This document shows, in pieces, positions 1 through 11,926 of a stretch of DNA of 64,000 nucleotides (position 1 is its first letter; each line of letters begins with the position of its first letter). The notes under the pieces are model-generated. The model did not search any database and was not told the origin of the DNA. It was given only the letters and a program-made list of their open reading frames with translations. Origin of the DNA: Effrenium voratum (Eukaryota; Sar; Dinophyceae; Suessiales; Symbiodiniaceae). The stretch is taken from contig CAUJNA010000461.1 of assembly GCA_963377175.1 (NCBI GenBank), forward strand, positions 62,001 to 126,000. Reading direction: 5' to 3'. Position numbers and translations under genes: made by a program.

Positions 1-1350
1 TGGATACCCTTTTTCGTGGCAGGCGTGAACGGAAAACTAAAGGAAACCCCTCGCTTGGGAGGGAAACCCCCTCAACCGACACCAAATCTCCACGGAAAAA
101 ACAGAGTTCAGCGGCTTGCAAAAATGCGATCGAGGCGCCAGTGCCGCCAGGCGCCAGGGGCGGAGCCCAGCCTCCGGGCTGGCAGGCTCCAAAAACCGGA
201 AGGAAGGGGGGGGGGGGGTCCGGGCACTGGTAAATGGAATAAACACATCTATACCAGGGCCCTCTATTTGTTTAAGCAAACCAATCAAAAAGCACACCTA
301 TGGTTCCGGGTGTGGCTCCTTTGTAAGGGAAACCGCGGATGAATCCCATGGATAGGTTTGATTGATTAACCCCATAGATAGGCGTGACTGTTCTTGATAG
401 AGGCTTGGTTGAACCGCGGGTGAAGCCCTTGGTTGTTCTTGACGCAGGGAGGGCCCCCTTTTAGTGGGGAGTCGGATCATTGGTCTTGATAGAGGGTTGA
501 TTGATAGGGGAGGGAGGCTCCCCTTTTAGCGGGGATTCAGATCACTTTTGGAGGGAACGGACTCCCCGAAAAAAAGGACTGGTGTATTAATGCGGGGTCA
601 CCATTCTGTATTTTGGGTTGGTTTGAAGGGAGGCCAACATTCTGAGGGTTCCAGTCGTTAGACTGTAGGCTGCACACCAAAGACCAGCCATGGTGAGGGA
701 GCAGGCAACAGCTGAGCCAAGTTGTCCGTTCAAACACGTAGCGGGGGGGTTGCGACCGCTCCAGGAACTGGGGGGGATGTTCGAGCATTGGGCGTGCTCT
801 TTTTTGGGAGGGGGGCCTTTTTAACTTTTTGGTGTAGTTTGAAAAGGGAAACCAAAGGAACGCCACTATTTTGCGGTTCCCTCTATTTTGAGACAAACCC
901 ATACGAGTGTTTGGCGTCAGCTTCACAAATCGTCAGGTCTTTGGAGCATATGGCCTGCAGCGGATGTTAGATGTCCTAAATATTGCAGGTGGGTGCTCCC
1001 GAGAATCAGGAGCCCCTGAAAACGGTTCGTCTTGATTCCAAACAAGGCGGTTCCAGAAACTTAAGACGCTTAAGGAAACTCGGTTGCTTGCTGCTCCCCT
1101 GCCAACAGTTTCTAACTTTTAGTGGTTTCATTCGGAAAACCCGAAAAAAAGCTTGGGAAAACAAGTAAAACAAGTCCCAACATCCCTTGGCGAAATGCAC
1201 CAAAGGAAACCATTCCGGAGTGGACTGGTGAGAACATACTTCTCCGACTTTCTGTTTGCCACGATCCAAAGAGAGCTCCAAGTCCAGAAGCGGGCGCGGA
1301 CTTGGCGTTTCAACGCCCGGCTGGGCTGTTCCCGGATCCCCTGCTAAACT

Positions 1351-1465
1351 TGGTTGACGTTGGAAGGGGAGCAAAAAAGTTTAAATTTTAGCAGTTGAGT
1401 GGTTGGATTTCAACCACTAAACCACAATAAGCAAAAATGTAAAATGTGTCCCAACGACAACCATG
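1351..1465 (+). repeat. MITE family D, copy 1
   Basis: About 115 bp with inverted ends TGGTTGACGTTGGAA and (reverse complement) TGGTTGTCGTTGGGA. Internally AGTGGTTG, five bases, then CAACCACT form a perfect 8-bp hairpin. Other copies lie at 21.0, 39.1, 54.9 and 61.0 kb. Confidence 0.8.
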
Positions 1466-4400
1466 TTTGAGTGGTCGAATGTTGACCCAGGATTAATAGA
1501 CCCGCCCCAGTATTGGGGGGGTGTCCCCTCCAAAAGTGGTCTGAATCCCCACGAAAAGGGGACACCCTATTAATCAACCAGGGGTTTATTACTAAACTCG
1601 CTTTGGGATCACCAGGGGAAACTACCACTAAACCAACTAAAAAGCGAAACACCTGAGGAATCAAATAGCAAAAACCACCAACGTCAAGGGAATCTCGGGC
1701 CACAAATTTGGCCGAGGGAGCCACCCGTAGATCTGAGCCCCGCGCTCCGCGTGCTCCGCGTGAACCGCGGCTCGCCTGAAGGAAGCTGCCGCCAAGCTGG
1801 GACTTCGTTGGTGGAGGCCCTTGGGGGGGGTGGGGGTGGTGGGGTGGTGGGGGGGGGGGCCCAGGAAAGCCCCCGGTAAAAAAAGAGAAAATATGTCCAG
1901 TCGTGATTCCCTTTAAAGCCGACCGGCGAAAATAAAAACCTATTCTTGGGCAAATGGGAAGTAGGGGCGGGGGTTGACCCGAGATTCTCTTGGCGTGTTG
2001 GAGACGAGGTGTTTGGTGTGCAAGCCAGCGGGGTGGTAGGAAAGGGATCCATTCTCTGCCCCTTAGAAGACCTGGAAATGGAAGGTCATCCCCTCTTCGA
2101 ACCTTGACTATGGACCAAATCACGGAACCAAAAGGTCAAAAAGGTGGATACCAGCGAAAAGCCGCAACACTTTTGGCAGGGCGCTGGGGTCTTGGCACGA
2201 ACCGCTTGGCACGTTGGACAGGAAGTGCGGGACTTCCAGCGGACATCCCGTAGGCATCCCCCTGCTGCTTCTGCTGGGGCCCAGTCATTCGCACGAGGCA
2301 CAGACATGGCGTGCGGTTTTTCGGGCCGTCTCGTAAGCTGTCAGGTCACAATGGACCAGACTTGCAAACCAAAAAACCCTTCTTTAGAGGTCTGAAGTCT
2401 GAAGGGCTGCGTGGAACGCCATCAGAATCTCAGACACAACACTCAGTACGTGTTTGTTGGTTGGTTTGTTCTTTCATTTGTTTGCTGTTGCGTGGCTTGG
2501 CCATAAAGCCGAGCAAGCCTGCCCCAGCTGGTTCCGGACCAACTTGACCCAGCATAGGCGGTTGGTTCAAATCAGGTCCCAGCCTGGCATACACCCCCAC
2601 AAAACCACACTTGTCCAAATGACCCGAAAACGAGTTGCCCCCGGATTCATAAACCCAGTGATGAACCCCCCACCAAAAGGACAGCCCCTATTCATCAACC
2701 GGGAGTGTATTCATCCGGGCTTCCTATTCGCCCGGCCGGCGTTGGTCGGCATTCAGGGTCGCAACGAGTAAGGACACAGGCGGCTGGCCTAAGTTGCGTG
2801 GGAAGGTGCTGCGGTTCAATTGGAAAGCCAAAACTCACAGCTTCTCAAACGGACGTAGCTTCCGTGGACATAGCTTCTCAAGGAGAGTTCGCAAAAGCGC
2901 CTTGCCGGATAACACGAGCCACACATCCGCACGGCATCTTCAAACCAGGTCTGAAGGGTGAAAGCAGATCTGTTCAATACCCTTTACATAACAGCGGGGC
3001 CACTGTACAAGAATCATTGGTTAAGAATTTGAGACTCTGAGCATCCCCAACCAAAGCTTCTTCTCCCAAACGCCACCGCAGCTTTTAAAGCCACTCACTC
3101 ATTCAGCAGCAGGTCTTTGCTGGCACCCTCTGTCGTGGGAACCTTCGCCATGCCATCTTTGCGACCTATTCACAGAGCCAAAGCCAAGAGGTATCTCAAA
3201 CGTTTGCCAGGCCCCTGACAAAGTCAGAGTGCATTCGTTGCCTGGCGCCTATCGTGGCAACGTTAGGCATGACCCTGAACAAAGTTAGAGTGCCGATATC
3301 CTCGTTCTGGTTTGGGCAGAGGGGATTGTTGCACAAAAGCCTGGGAGACCAAACGAAACCTGAGAGACGTGGATTTCGGGGGGTTTTTGGACTGGGAATC
3401 CCGGCTTCTCTTTGGCTTCTCCTTTGCAACCCTTGCCTTTGGTGCCTCAAAGAGTTGACTCACAGAGCGGGTTCCGTGCAAGGAATGACTTGAGGAGCGC
3501 CATCTTGCCAAGGTTCTCAAGAAAATGTCATCTGGGAAATGATCAACCATCGGAGGCAAAACGGGTTATGTAGGGATTCCGCATATGTCTCGCTTGACTT
3601 TTTGGCACCTTGCCCAGAATGCATGGCAAAATGTGGGTCCTAGCCTCGTTTTTACGGAGAGCCGGAGTGCATTTAATACAGCCCAACCGCCGGATATGCA
3701 TTTGTAAGGATCTTGCCATGTTTTGACTCAGGTTCTGCTTTGCCCGCAGCCCTTCAGCCCATGGCAACTCTGAGTTTCCAAGCAATGGGCTAGTACTATC
3801 TTAGTGGGAGGAAGGCGCTCATGCTTTTTTTCACAGCTTCCTCATCCCAAAAATACCTTCTTGGGACATAAACCAACCACCCAACCGATAAACGCTCTTT
3901 TCTCACCACACCTCCGCTCCGGACCACAAGGACTCACGCCTTTGCGTGACCTCGCTCTCGCCGTCGCTGCCTTCGGCAGCGCTGCCTTCGGCAGCGGCTT
4001 CCCGCGCGGGGATGGCGAACGTTAACTCCACCACTCCGTCGATCCTGGCGAGGCGTGTCGCACGACGCAAATTGCCCCGGTGCCCAACTTTGAACCCAGT
4101 TTCCCAGAGCCATCGATACGCTACGTGAGCTTCTCCCGTATCTGGCCGCTACTGCTTTGGAGCCAGAAAGCTTTCTAGGGAACCTCCAAAGGCGCCATTG
4201 GCTTTGCTTTGCATGTCTCCAAGGAAATCCCATCACAAGCACAGCGGCTGCCCCTAATTCGCTTCGCCCACTGAGAAGTGCCAGCCGCTGCATTGCTTTA
4301 CGTCATCGGAAACGGTTGTCACAACAAAAGGGGCTGCACTAGGGGTGCCCTAAAATAAGGGCCACTGGTCCGCAGGGTGGGAAAACACCTTTTTCAGCAT

Positions 4401-6426
4401 AAGCCCTCTGCAAACGTCTAAGCCTCGCAACATGTTGTGTCTTTGAATGGCAAGCAAAGCTGGAAAGAAAAGCAGAGTGTTTCCCAAGATCCGTCCGGTG
4501 AGAAACAACGCTGAGCCCACCCCAAGTGGCATCACATGCTTGCCCACGGCTTGCGTATCGGCCTTTCCAAGAGCGCGGGACACCTTCCTTTCCTATCGGG
4601 GCGTGACTACGTGCCCTCCAGTGGCAGCCAAGTACGCCATCTCACCAAACCCAAGCAGATGATGCTTGAGGCCTGGGAATTTCCGCTCGATCCCACTTTG
4701 GTTTCTGAGCAAACGGGGGCAAGAATTTCACCTGGTGGCTCAAAACCAATGGTACTATTTTGGGATCGGCGCGCCACCCATTTTAGTCTATTTTAGTGGG
4801 GGTACGGGGGTTTGACCCATGGCCATATGGGGTCAACATGAGTCAGCAAGAAGTCTTCTGCACTTTCTTCCAGCCAGCCCGACTCCCTCTCAGCTTCTCA
4901 CGCTCGAAAAGCGTGTCATCACTCGTGTGTTCAAGTAATTGATAGCTTAATGGCCTCCTGCAATCCCCACTCGGGAAAGCATTGCAAAAGAAGGGTTCGC
5001 GGACCTTAGCCTCGACGAGTGGAGCCCGAGCACATGTGTCTTCAATGGCAAATGGGCACCCTGGGCGTCTGATGGGAGGCCCAAACTCTTTGTTTGCCAC
5101 CAAAATGATCCAACTCCACAAAGTCTCTCATGCCTCTCATGTCTCTCAAAGTCCAAGAACTCGGGGAGCAAGATTTAAAGCGAGTCATATGGGGCTGCAC
5201 TGGGGCCGTCCGGCCGTCGCAGATTCCGCGCGGCCAGACTTTCCCGCGCCTGGACCTCTCTCCCGTCATGCACCGGTACGCCGAGCCTCGCCTCTCCGAT
5301 AGGTCGGGGAATCTCACTACAGGCACTGGGGTACCCTTCAGAGGGGTTTTTGTTGCCGCCCCCCCTCCCCCCCTCCCCCCCCTCGGGTTTTTGTTGGGCG
5401 TCAAAGTTGGGATTGGGATTCCGATTGGGTCTCTTGCACTTTTCTCGGGCTTCTTTGGGCATGGGAGGTCATCACAGACCGCCCTCGGGACGGGGATTGT
5501 CTGGTCCAGCGGAAGGCGGAGTTGGTCTCTGCCATAGGCTCCTTTTGGGTGGTTTTCGGCGGCTTTCAGGGAGGATTCGAAAGGAGATTCGGTTCCAGGG
5601 GGTTCCCATGTGGCGGATACCACCTGAGCTAATTTTTGGCGTGGGTGTGGCAATCCAAATTTGACCATCCGTAAATCTCGGAATCGGCCCAGCTTAACAG
5701 GACAACCCTCTGTTCGTGTAGGCGTTAAACTTTTCGGGGCCGCTATTGTTGGGATGGGGTGCGGGGTACTCTAAAAGCAAATTTAGTCATCTTTGCAGGG
5801 GCACTTATATATAGCAATTATTTAGCCCCTGACTGTTGTCGAGCACTTGTAAGTTGTTCGAAATAGTCCTCTTTTGGATGGTTTTGCAGGAAAACCCACC
5901 TGGAGGGAAACCCAAGAAACACACATGCCCGTATGCAGCCCCAAAAAAAGCTGGCAGCCCCCCAGCTGCAATGTCTGGAAGGCAATCTATGGCCGGGGCA
6001 TGGAAAAGAGGCAACTAAATCGTTAGACTGGGTACGCAACAGCTAATTTCAGTCATGCCCATAGGAAAACCATGTTACGGAATATTCAACAGGCGAGGGG
6101 ATGTTGATCTCGGATTAGTTCGGAAGGCAACACCAATCAAAGAAATTCCACTAAACTCCCACTAACCCGAGAAAACATGCTCGAGCCCCATGAGCAAACT
6201 CCTCTACAACAATATGCTTATTTCAAGTTAGTGCACAATCTTTATACAGGGTGCTATCTTGGCCATCCAGAAGGTCAAAGATCGCTGAGTTGCCTATGAG
6301 TCAAAAATAGGTACCCAAAATAGCTTGCCCTGGTAAATGGACACATGGACTACCTGCGGTACAACCCCTATTTTGACCCATACCTATTTTCGGTCAATCA
6401 TAGTTTGTCCTTTTAACAAAACACCT

Positions 6427-6534
6427 GGCTGTGGCTCAAAAAAAACGGTACCAAAATGGGTTGCCCTGGGAAGTGGAAACATGGACCAAAACCTGCGGTT
6501 TGCCCCTCCGATCGTTTAATTTTGAGCCACTGCC
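6427..6534 (+). repeat. MITE family A, copy
   Basis: Inverted ends GGCTGTGGCTCAAAA and TTTTGAGCCACTGCC. The interior has CCAAAATGGGTTGCCCTGG and ACATGGACCAAAACCTGCGG. A diverged relative precedes it at about 6298-6400. Confidence 0.7.
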
Positions 6535-8534
6535 ATTTGGGGTCTCCGTTGGCCTTAGGAAACCCATGAACATGGGCCAAGCGGCCTACAAAAGTAGCGC
6601 CAAAAAAACCCTGGGCTATCAAAGCGGCCCCTGGTGCTTTTTAAAAAAATGGTTTCGAGACCCCTTCGGCATGTTGACAACGCCTTCGAACTTCGAACCC
6701 CTGGACTCGATTCGTCGATCGGGACCCAGCCTTTTGTACTCCTCCAGCACCTGCGCGCAGAAACCAAAAGCCGCGCAAGGGCGCGTCGAGAAACTCGGGG
6801 GCCAACGCTGGCCGATTCGATGGTTGCAACTCCATGTTTTTGGGGGAAAGCAAGATGAAGGGAAACCAAAAGGAGGTGATATTGTATTTGTTTAGCATAT
6901 AAATTGATAATATTAGAAGGATGCTTGAACAGGGAAGCACCCAAGAGCAGCCCTGCCACGGTTCTTGCCACCCTCCAGACCAAACATGGACCTTGTGAAC
7001 GCGCATGGCATTCTTGGGCTTTCTGAAAACCCACTTCCACCAGCAAGGAACCAACGTGCCCAAAACATATGCGGGTGGGGGGGGGGGGGGAGTCGGCAAA
7101 TTTTGCGCAATCCTAGGTCAGTCAAAGGCACCAAAGCCGTGGGCGAATTGTAACCAGCTGCTTCTTTGATTGCCAAGAGGGAGGCGTAAATCCAAGTGCG
7201 TACCTTGAAACCAGCCGGAAGTCTATTTTGGTGCAATCAAACAATGGAAGCTGCCTGGTTCAACGTCCAAGATCCAGCATTCCAACATCAACGACCTTGA
7301 GTTGTACTCTATCTCGGGGCAATCAAACAAAAGGTTTCCCTGCCTCGTTCAATATCCCACCACCATTTTTCAGGATTGCTTGGTCCCCGGTAGAAGAAAA
7401 CCAAAGCAGCCCGTTCACCAATGTCACTACCAATTTCCCACCGTTGAGTCACTTGAGGCTTGGTCATCTTTTGAAGGCTTGGCTGCAACTCGATTTCAAT
7501 CGCATCGTGCCTCGTCCATGCTCTTTGTTACCTCTGCGTTGGGCGTCACCTGCCGCTCCGCCCGGGAGCAAAAAAAAAAAACGGGAAAGAGGCGGCCAAG
7601 GAAGGGGTCTCGCTTTCCCGACCGGAGTGCCAGAAAAAGCCGAAACTTCGTCTAAAGTGATGAAACCGGCCGACGGGAAGTGGTCCATGAAGGAAGCTCA
7701 TAAAGGGCTACGTAAGGGGCCGGTGCCACTCTCTTGGCTGGGAGGTGGTCCAACAGGGGCCCTAAGAGTACTAAACTTGGCCCATTGTCCCTCCTACTTG
7801 GGTGTTCGGCCGAGTAAGTGGTTAGAAACCTAGGTCACAACCCATAGGGCTGGCTCCACTTCGTTGGGGTTTAGCATCTGACAACTTGCCTGGGCCAAGC
7901 ACCCGAATCTTCGACATCCCAAAAACACAGAGAAGTCAATTTGCTTCTTCCCGAGACATGTTCACCAGGTGTATCAACTATGATTGAGCCAGGCCTTTTA
8001 AGTTCCAAGGCGGGTTCCTCACTTGAAACGAGCCACTCCTCTCCTACAAACCTGAGAACCCAACGCCCTTTCGGAGAGTCCACAAAGCAATGTTACTCCC
8101 TTGCAAATTAACGGAAGGAACCCAAAATATGGCGGGGTGTTGGGGATTCCATGTTACTTGCAGGGTATGCGTTGTTTGTCAGAACTGGCTCGCTCTTTTG
8201 CCCAGCAAAGTTCCAAAAAAGACAAATCCATCGTCCCACGGGATCGATCGCGAAACGTCGGCAGAAAACCGGGGTGCCGAATTGAGGTCCAACCTAGAAG
8301 CATCACCTCTACCAAGGGAGACTCACCTCGAATGGGCCAAAACGCGATGTTTAAAACCCCCCAAAAGAGGGGAAATGTCGGCAGAAAACTGCAGGAAAAT
8401 CTAGCCTTCAGGAAACGGAACTGGGATCCACCACTTTATCACCTGAAAGGGGATTCGTTCGGTTTCTCGAGCCGTGTCCATGCGGTTCCCTTGGTTTCCC
8501 GAGTGTCCTTTGGTGTCCCTCGGTTTCCTTTCGA

Positions 8535-8637
8535 GAGAGGGCAAGGTCCTGAGCGGTGTGTTTGTTTTTTTTTCATATAAATCCTTGTTTTTTCAAGCGT
8601 GCGAAGATGTGGTCTTAGCACAGGACCTTGCCCTCTC
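8535..8637. repeat. 17-bp perfect inverted repeat near the TE1 left end
   Basis: GAGAGGGCAAGGTCCTG at 8535-8551 is exactly reversed and complemented at 8621-8637. The right arm therefore carries a second, inverted copy of the TE1 end sequence, and the pair could fold into a stem with a 69-nt loop. Confidence 0.85.
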
Positions 8638-8654
8638 CAACACTCACAGTGTAA

Positions 8655-9824
8655 CCACTGACAACAAATCACAGGTCACATGTTCGCTGCATCATTGCCG
8701 GAAGCGAACATTTCGAAGAAGCCTCCACATGCCGGACCTGCTGCAATGCCAACGGCTGTCGGACTACGCATCGGGCGAACTTTGCCTACGTGGATGGGGT
8801 GAAAGTCAATGCGTTGCCCTTCGCACAGATGGAGGTCATGGGCGTGTACTTCGTGACGAGCAACTTCGGCTTCACCATGCAGTACCTTCAGTTGACCTTG
8901 CTGCGCTTCCTTCGTGCCAATCTGGCCCCAGGACAAGAAGCGAGTGGGCGCTCCTTACAAGGAAATGGCCAGCCCCTCAGCATCACGAAAGAGCAGTTTC
9001 GACTGTACTTGATGCATGCGCTGAAGGGGTATGTCCTCGCCAAGAGGACGCCGCACGAAGTGGTGATGTTCCCGGTGGCGAACCCAGCTCAGCACATTCC
9101 ACTGACGAATGGCGTCTTTTTGTTCCCCGTAGGCAACACGGTGAAGATTCTTAGCTTTGATGGGCATTTTGGAGTGCACCGCGTGCTGTACAAAGAGTTA
9201 GAGGAGAAACGCACTGTCGCACTTCGAGGTCGACCAAAGAAGAAGAAGTACCACCCGGATCAGCGTACCTGCACATGCGCAAACAAAGACAAGCGCAGGG
9301 ATGTGCCCGTGAATCGCACGGGTGGATGGCAGTTCGTGATCGATCCTCAGTCTCGGAAGGTCGTGGCGGCGAAAGAGCATATCGTCAACGAGTGCATTCC
9401 GGACAAGGCCGAAGTGGTGCTGGCAGCAATGGGCATGACGAAGGTGAGCGTTAACGCGGTGATCCATGATGACGCGCGTCACTTCGAGGCCTACGTGAAG
9501 AAGAGCAAGAAGCTGAAGGCAGCTTTCAAAAAGGTCAAGCACTTCATCGTGGACGAGTTTCACAGGTGCAACCACAAATGCTCCAAGAAGAAGCTGAGCA
9601 AGAGTGAAAGCAAGCGCTTCAAGGGAATCCGGACGAACATGTCCGAAGTCTTCAACGCGTGGATTCGCCGGAAGAACTTTGTGCTCAACGGCATGAACCC
9701 CTTCAGCCATCGGTTCTGGGTCTACGAGAGCATTGCCTTCTGGAACGCCAACTTGCGGGAGATGCCCATGCTGATCACTCGCAGGTCTACGGTCTCTACG
9801 CGGAAGCGTCCGGCCGCAAGGTAG
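8655..9824 (+). CDS. KDZ-like transposase, 5' incomplete
   Basis: The frame is open from a TAA at 8652 to a TAG at 9822, about 389 codons. There is no clear ATG at the start: a GTG at 8790 lies mid-domain, so translation probably starts in an upstream exon or the copy is truncated. A cysteine cluster (TCRTCCNANGC) stands near the N-terminus. The C-terminal half has VIHDDARHF, a basic stretch, FIVDEFHRCNHKC, and SHRFWVYESIAFWN. In KDZ-type transposases I recall Y-D-D-A-C-H followed by D-x-F-H-x-x-x-H; here the Cys is Arg and the second His is replaced. GC content is higher than its surroundings. Family assignment is from memory. Confidence 0.55.
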   Translation, partial: PLTTNHRSHVRCIIAGSEHFEEASTCRTCCNANGCRTTHRANFAYVDGVKVNALPFAQMEVMGVYFVTSNFGFTMQYLQLTLLRFLRANLAPGQEASGRSLQGNGQPLSITKEQFRLYLMHALKGYVLAKRTPHEVVMFPVANPAQHIPLTNGVFLFPVGNTVKILSFDGHFGVHRVLYKELEEKRTVALRGRPKKKKYHPDQRTCTCANKDKRRDVPVNRTGGWQFVIDPQSRKVVAAKEHIVNECIPDKAEVVLAAMGMTKVSVNAVIHDDARHFEAYVKKSKKLKAAFKKVKHFIVDEFHRCNHKCSKKKLSKSESKRFKGIRTNMSEVFNAWIRRKNFVLNGMNPFSHRFWVYESIAFWNANLREMPMLITRRSTVSTRKRPAAR

Positions 9825-9949
9825 TGAGTGGGGCCTCTGTGTAGTAACGTCTCCCATCCTTCGTCATAAACTGCAAAGAGAACAAATGCAGAGCTAAAGA
9901 GCAGATAACACTGGCAGCCAACAGAGGTAGTAGAAAACCAAAAACATAT

Positions 9950-10310
9950 CTGGGAGCACAGATATAGGTGTATGCCAAGAATGTCCCCCACAAGATTGTT
10001 TTGTTGGTTTTCTCGAGGATTTTTGCACTTTTCCCGAAAACCCCAAACATCTCGAGAAAACCAAAAAAACAAAAAACACATCTGGGAGTACAGATATGGG
10101 TGTATGCCAAGAATATCCCCCACCAGATTTGTTTTTGTGGTTTTTTGGTCTTCTCAAGGTTTTTTGCACTTTTCCAAAAAAAACTCGAGAAAACAAAAAA
10201 AACAAAAAACAAATCTGGGAGTACAGATATGGGTGTATGCCAAGAATGTCCTCCACCAGATTGTGTTTTTTTAGGGGTTTTCTCGAGGTTTTTTGTGGTT
10301 TCAGAGCACA
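9950..10310 (+). repeat. 133-bp tandem repeat, about 2.7 copies, inside TE1
   Basis: The phrase CTGGGAGYACAGATAT then GGTGTATGCCAAGAAT starts at 9950, 10082 and 10215, a period of 132-133 bp. It lies between the transposase stop and the right inverted repeat. Confidence 0.85.
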
Positions 10311-10357
10311 AAAGGGGCAAACGTGGTTATATGAAAAAACCCACCGCTCAGGACCTT

Positions 10358-11865
10358 ACTTTCTGTTCCTTTCATATCCCAGAAAGCGGCAACCTAAAAC
10401 CCGATTGGTAACGAACCATTTAGGTTCGGGACCTGCCATTGGCTTGTTTTCCCTAGCTGCATTTGAGACAAACCCCCCACCCCCGCCCCAGCCAAAACAA
10501 CAACGGTGCTTTGCCTCTTGCATTGCCGGGTTCCACTGCCAACTCAGGTAAGTGGGCTATAACCCTGGTAAGCCAACTAACCCCAGGTACCCGAGGCAGT
10601 TACATCCTTGGTTACCTACTTACCTGCCGTAACCCTCAACGACCGTCTCTCATGCGTCTCTCGGATGCTGGCCTCAGCCCAAAGCTTTGGGGGGCAGATT
10701 CCTCTCCCGCAATCGTTTTGAGTTCCATCTACACGACTTAGGTCCCCAACCACTTCGTATTCGCAAACCGCACATAGAATCATAGCAAAAAGCATCTAAA
10801 TCATGCGGATTGCCAGAGTCTCGGAGCGACTCCTGGGGGTGGTTTCCCAGAAGCTCAACCATGGGTGTCCTTTTAGATGGGTTTCCCTGGTAGATGATGA
10901 GACCACCATGTAAACCAGGAATCGCCCTCTATTTTTCGAGCAAAACAACCAAAAAGGACACCTATGAGCTCAACATCAAGGACTTTTTGAGGCTGTCAAA
11001 AGCCATGGACCCTGAAGCTTTTCACATCTTACGAGCGCCTTCTCAAAGGCCTTCTCGAGCATGTCCGCTGCTTTTTCCACCTGAAGCCAAAGGAAATTGG
11101 GCTGTCCGAACATTGGAGCGGGAAACTCAAAGGACACCAGTATTTCCCCTTGCGGCCGTGTACTGGCTTTAAACATCACCGTTTGGTCCCTGAGAAGTGA
11201 GTTTTCTTTGGATGGGTTGATGACAAAAAGGGGACATTTAGGGACCCCTGTGCACAAGGGTCGCATAATTTGACTAGCTTCTCTTGCCCTTTGGACCCTC
11301 CCAAACCTGACGATGATAATCGTTGAGAGATCAGGAAACTCAGTGGAAGTACACTTGGTTGCCCCTTTGGTGTAGGCTTTCACCTTCTAAACTGTTGGAT
11401 CATGATGTGTCGCGTCCATACTAAGCAACATTTGTCTACCTTTTTGCAAAGTCAGGTTGCTTTCTACAACTGGCTGGTTTGGGGCTTTGCCTGCAGACAG
11501 CAACCAGTGGAAATGAGCCCAACAGGAGCAACGTATCAAACCCCAGCAACAGGGAGGCTTCCCCCAAGGCTTTCGAGTCAGACGATGTTCCTCTTTTGTG
11601 TTCCATGGTTCCAGTAGGAGGTAAATCCGCCGACCCCGCCCAGGAGCGTGCTCTGGCGGGTCTCATAGCAGCCAGACCAGCCCAGGCGCGGCAGTTTCGG
11701 AACCCCTGTAGCAGGGCCCAAGGGCCAAAGCGCCAGACCAGCCCACGCACGGCCGGGCGGCAGTGTCTGAACCCATGAAGAAGACTAGCGAGGGCCCGGC
11801 AGCCAAAGCGCATGGCAGCCAGCACCAGACCAGCCCGGCAGACCCATTGCGATGAGACCTTCGCA
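10358..11865. other. No gene seen
   Basis: Unique-looking sequence, with inverted short copies of the 61-bp repeat at 11670-11760. No conserved motif in any frame. Confidence 0.5.
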
Positions 11866-11926
11866 GCGTATCGGAGGCCGCCCCTGCGTGGCTGCGCCCC
11901 GGCGGTGCCTGGGCTGGTCTGGTCCT
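11866..11926. repeat. 61-bp direct repeat, left copy
   Basis: Matches 15016-15076 in the same orientation at 57 of 61 positions with no gaps. It ends at the base before the left inverted end of TE2. Shorter inverted relatives (CAGACCAGCCCAGG) lie at 11670-11760. Confidence 0.85.

Larger units (their letters stand above)
1..8534. other. Repeat-rich stretch without a recognisable gene
   Basis: Holds MITE D copy 1, MITE A copies near 6.3-6.5 kb, a family E fragment at 4.75 kb, and an inverted ATTAATAG pair at 1487-1587. GC-rich patches at about 1735-1783, 3950-4130 and 5221-5301 could be exons. The 5221-5301 patch is open in coding-like frames on both strands, so I assign none. I see no promoter, RNA gene or conserved domain. 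Confidence 0.5.
8535..10357 (+). mobile_element. TE1: DNA transposon with terminal inverted repeats and KDZ-like transposase
   Basis: AAGGTCCTGAGCGGTG followed by a T-run and TCATATAA (8543-8580) recurs inverted at 10327-10357. The pair encloses the transposase frame at 8655-9824 and a 133-bp tandem repeat. I found no target-site duplication beside the ends, so the limits may be off by a few bases or the element may be old. Confidence 0.6.

Noticed and set aside
9950..10310. CRISPR-like array
   Set aside because: Three 133-bp tandem units without short repeats and unique spacers; it is a simple tandem repeat within a transposon.
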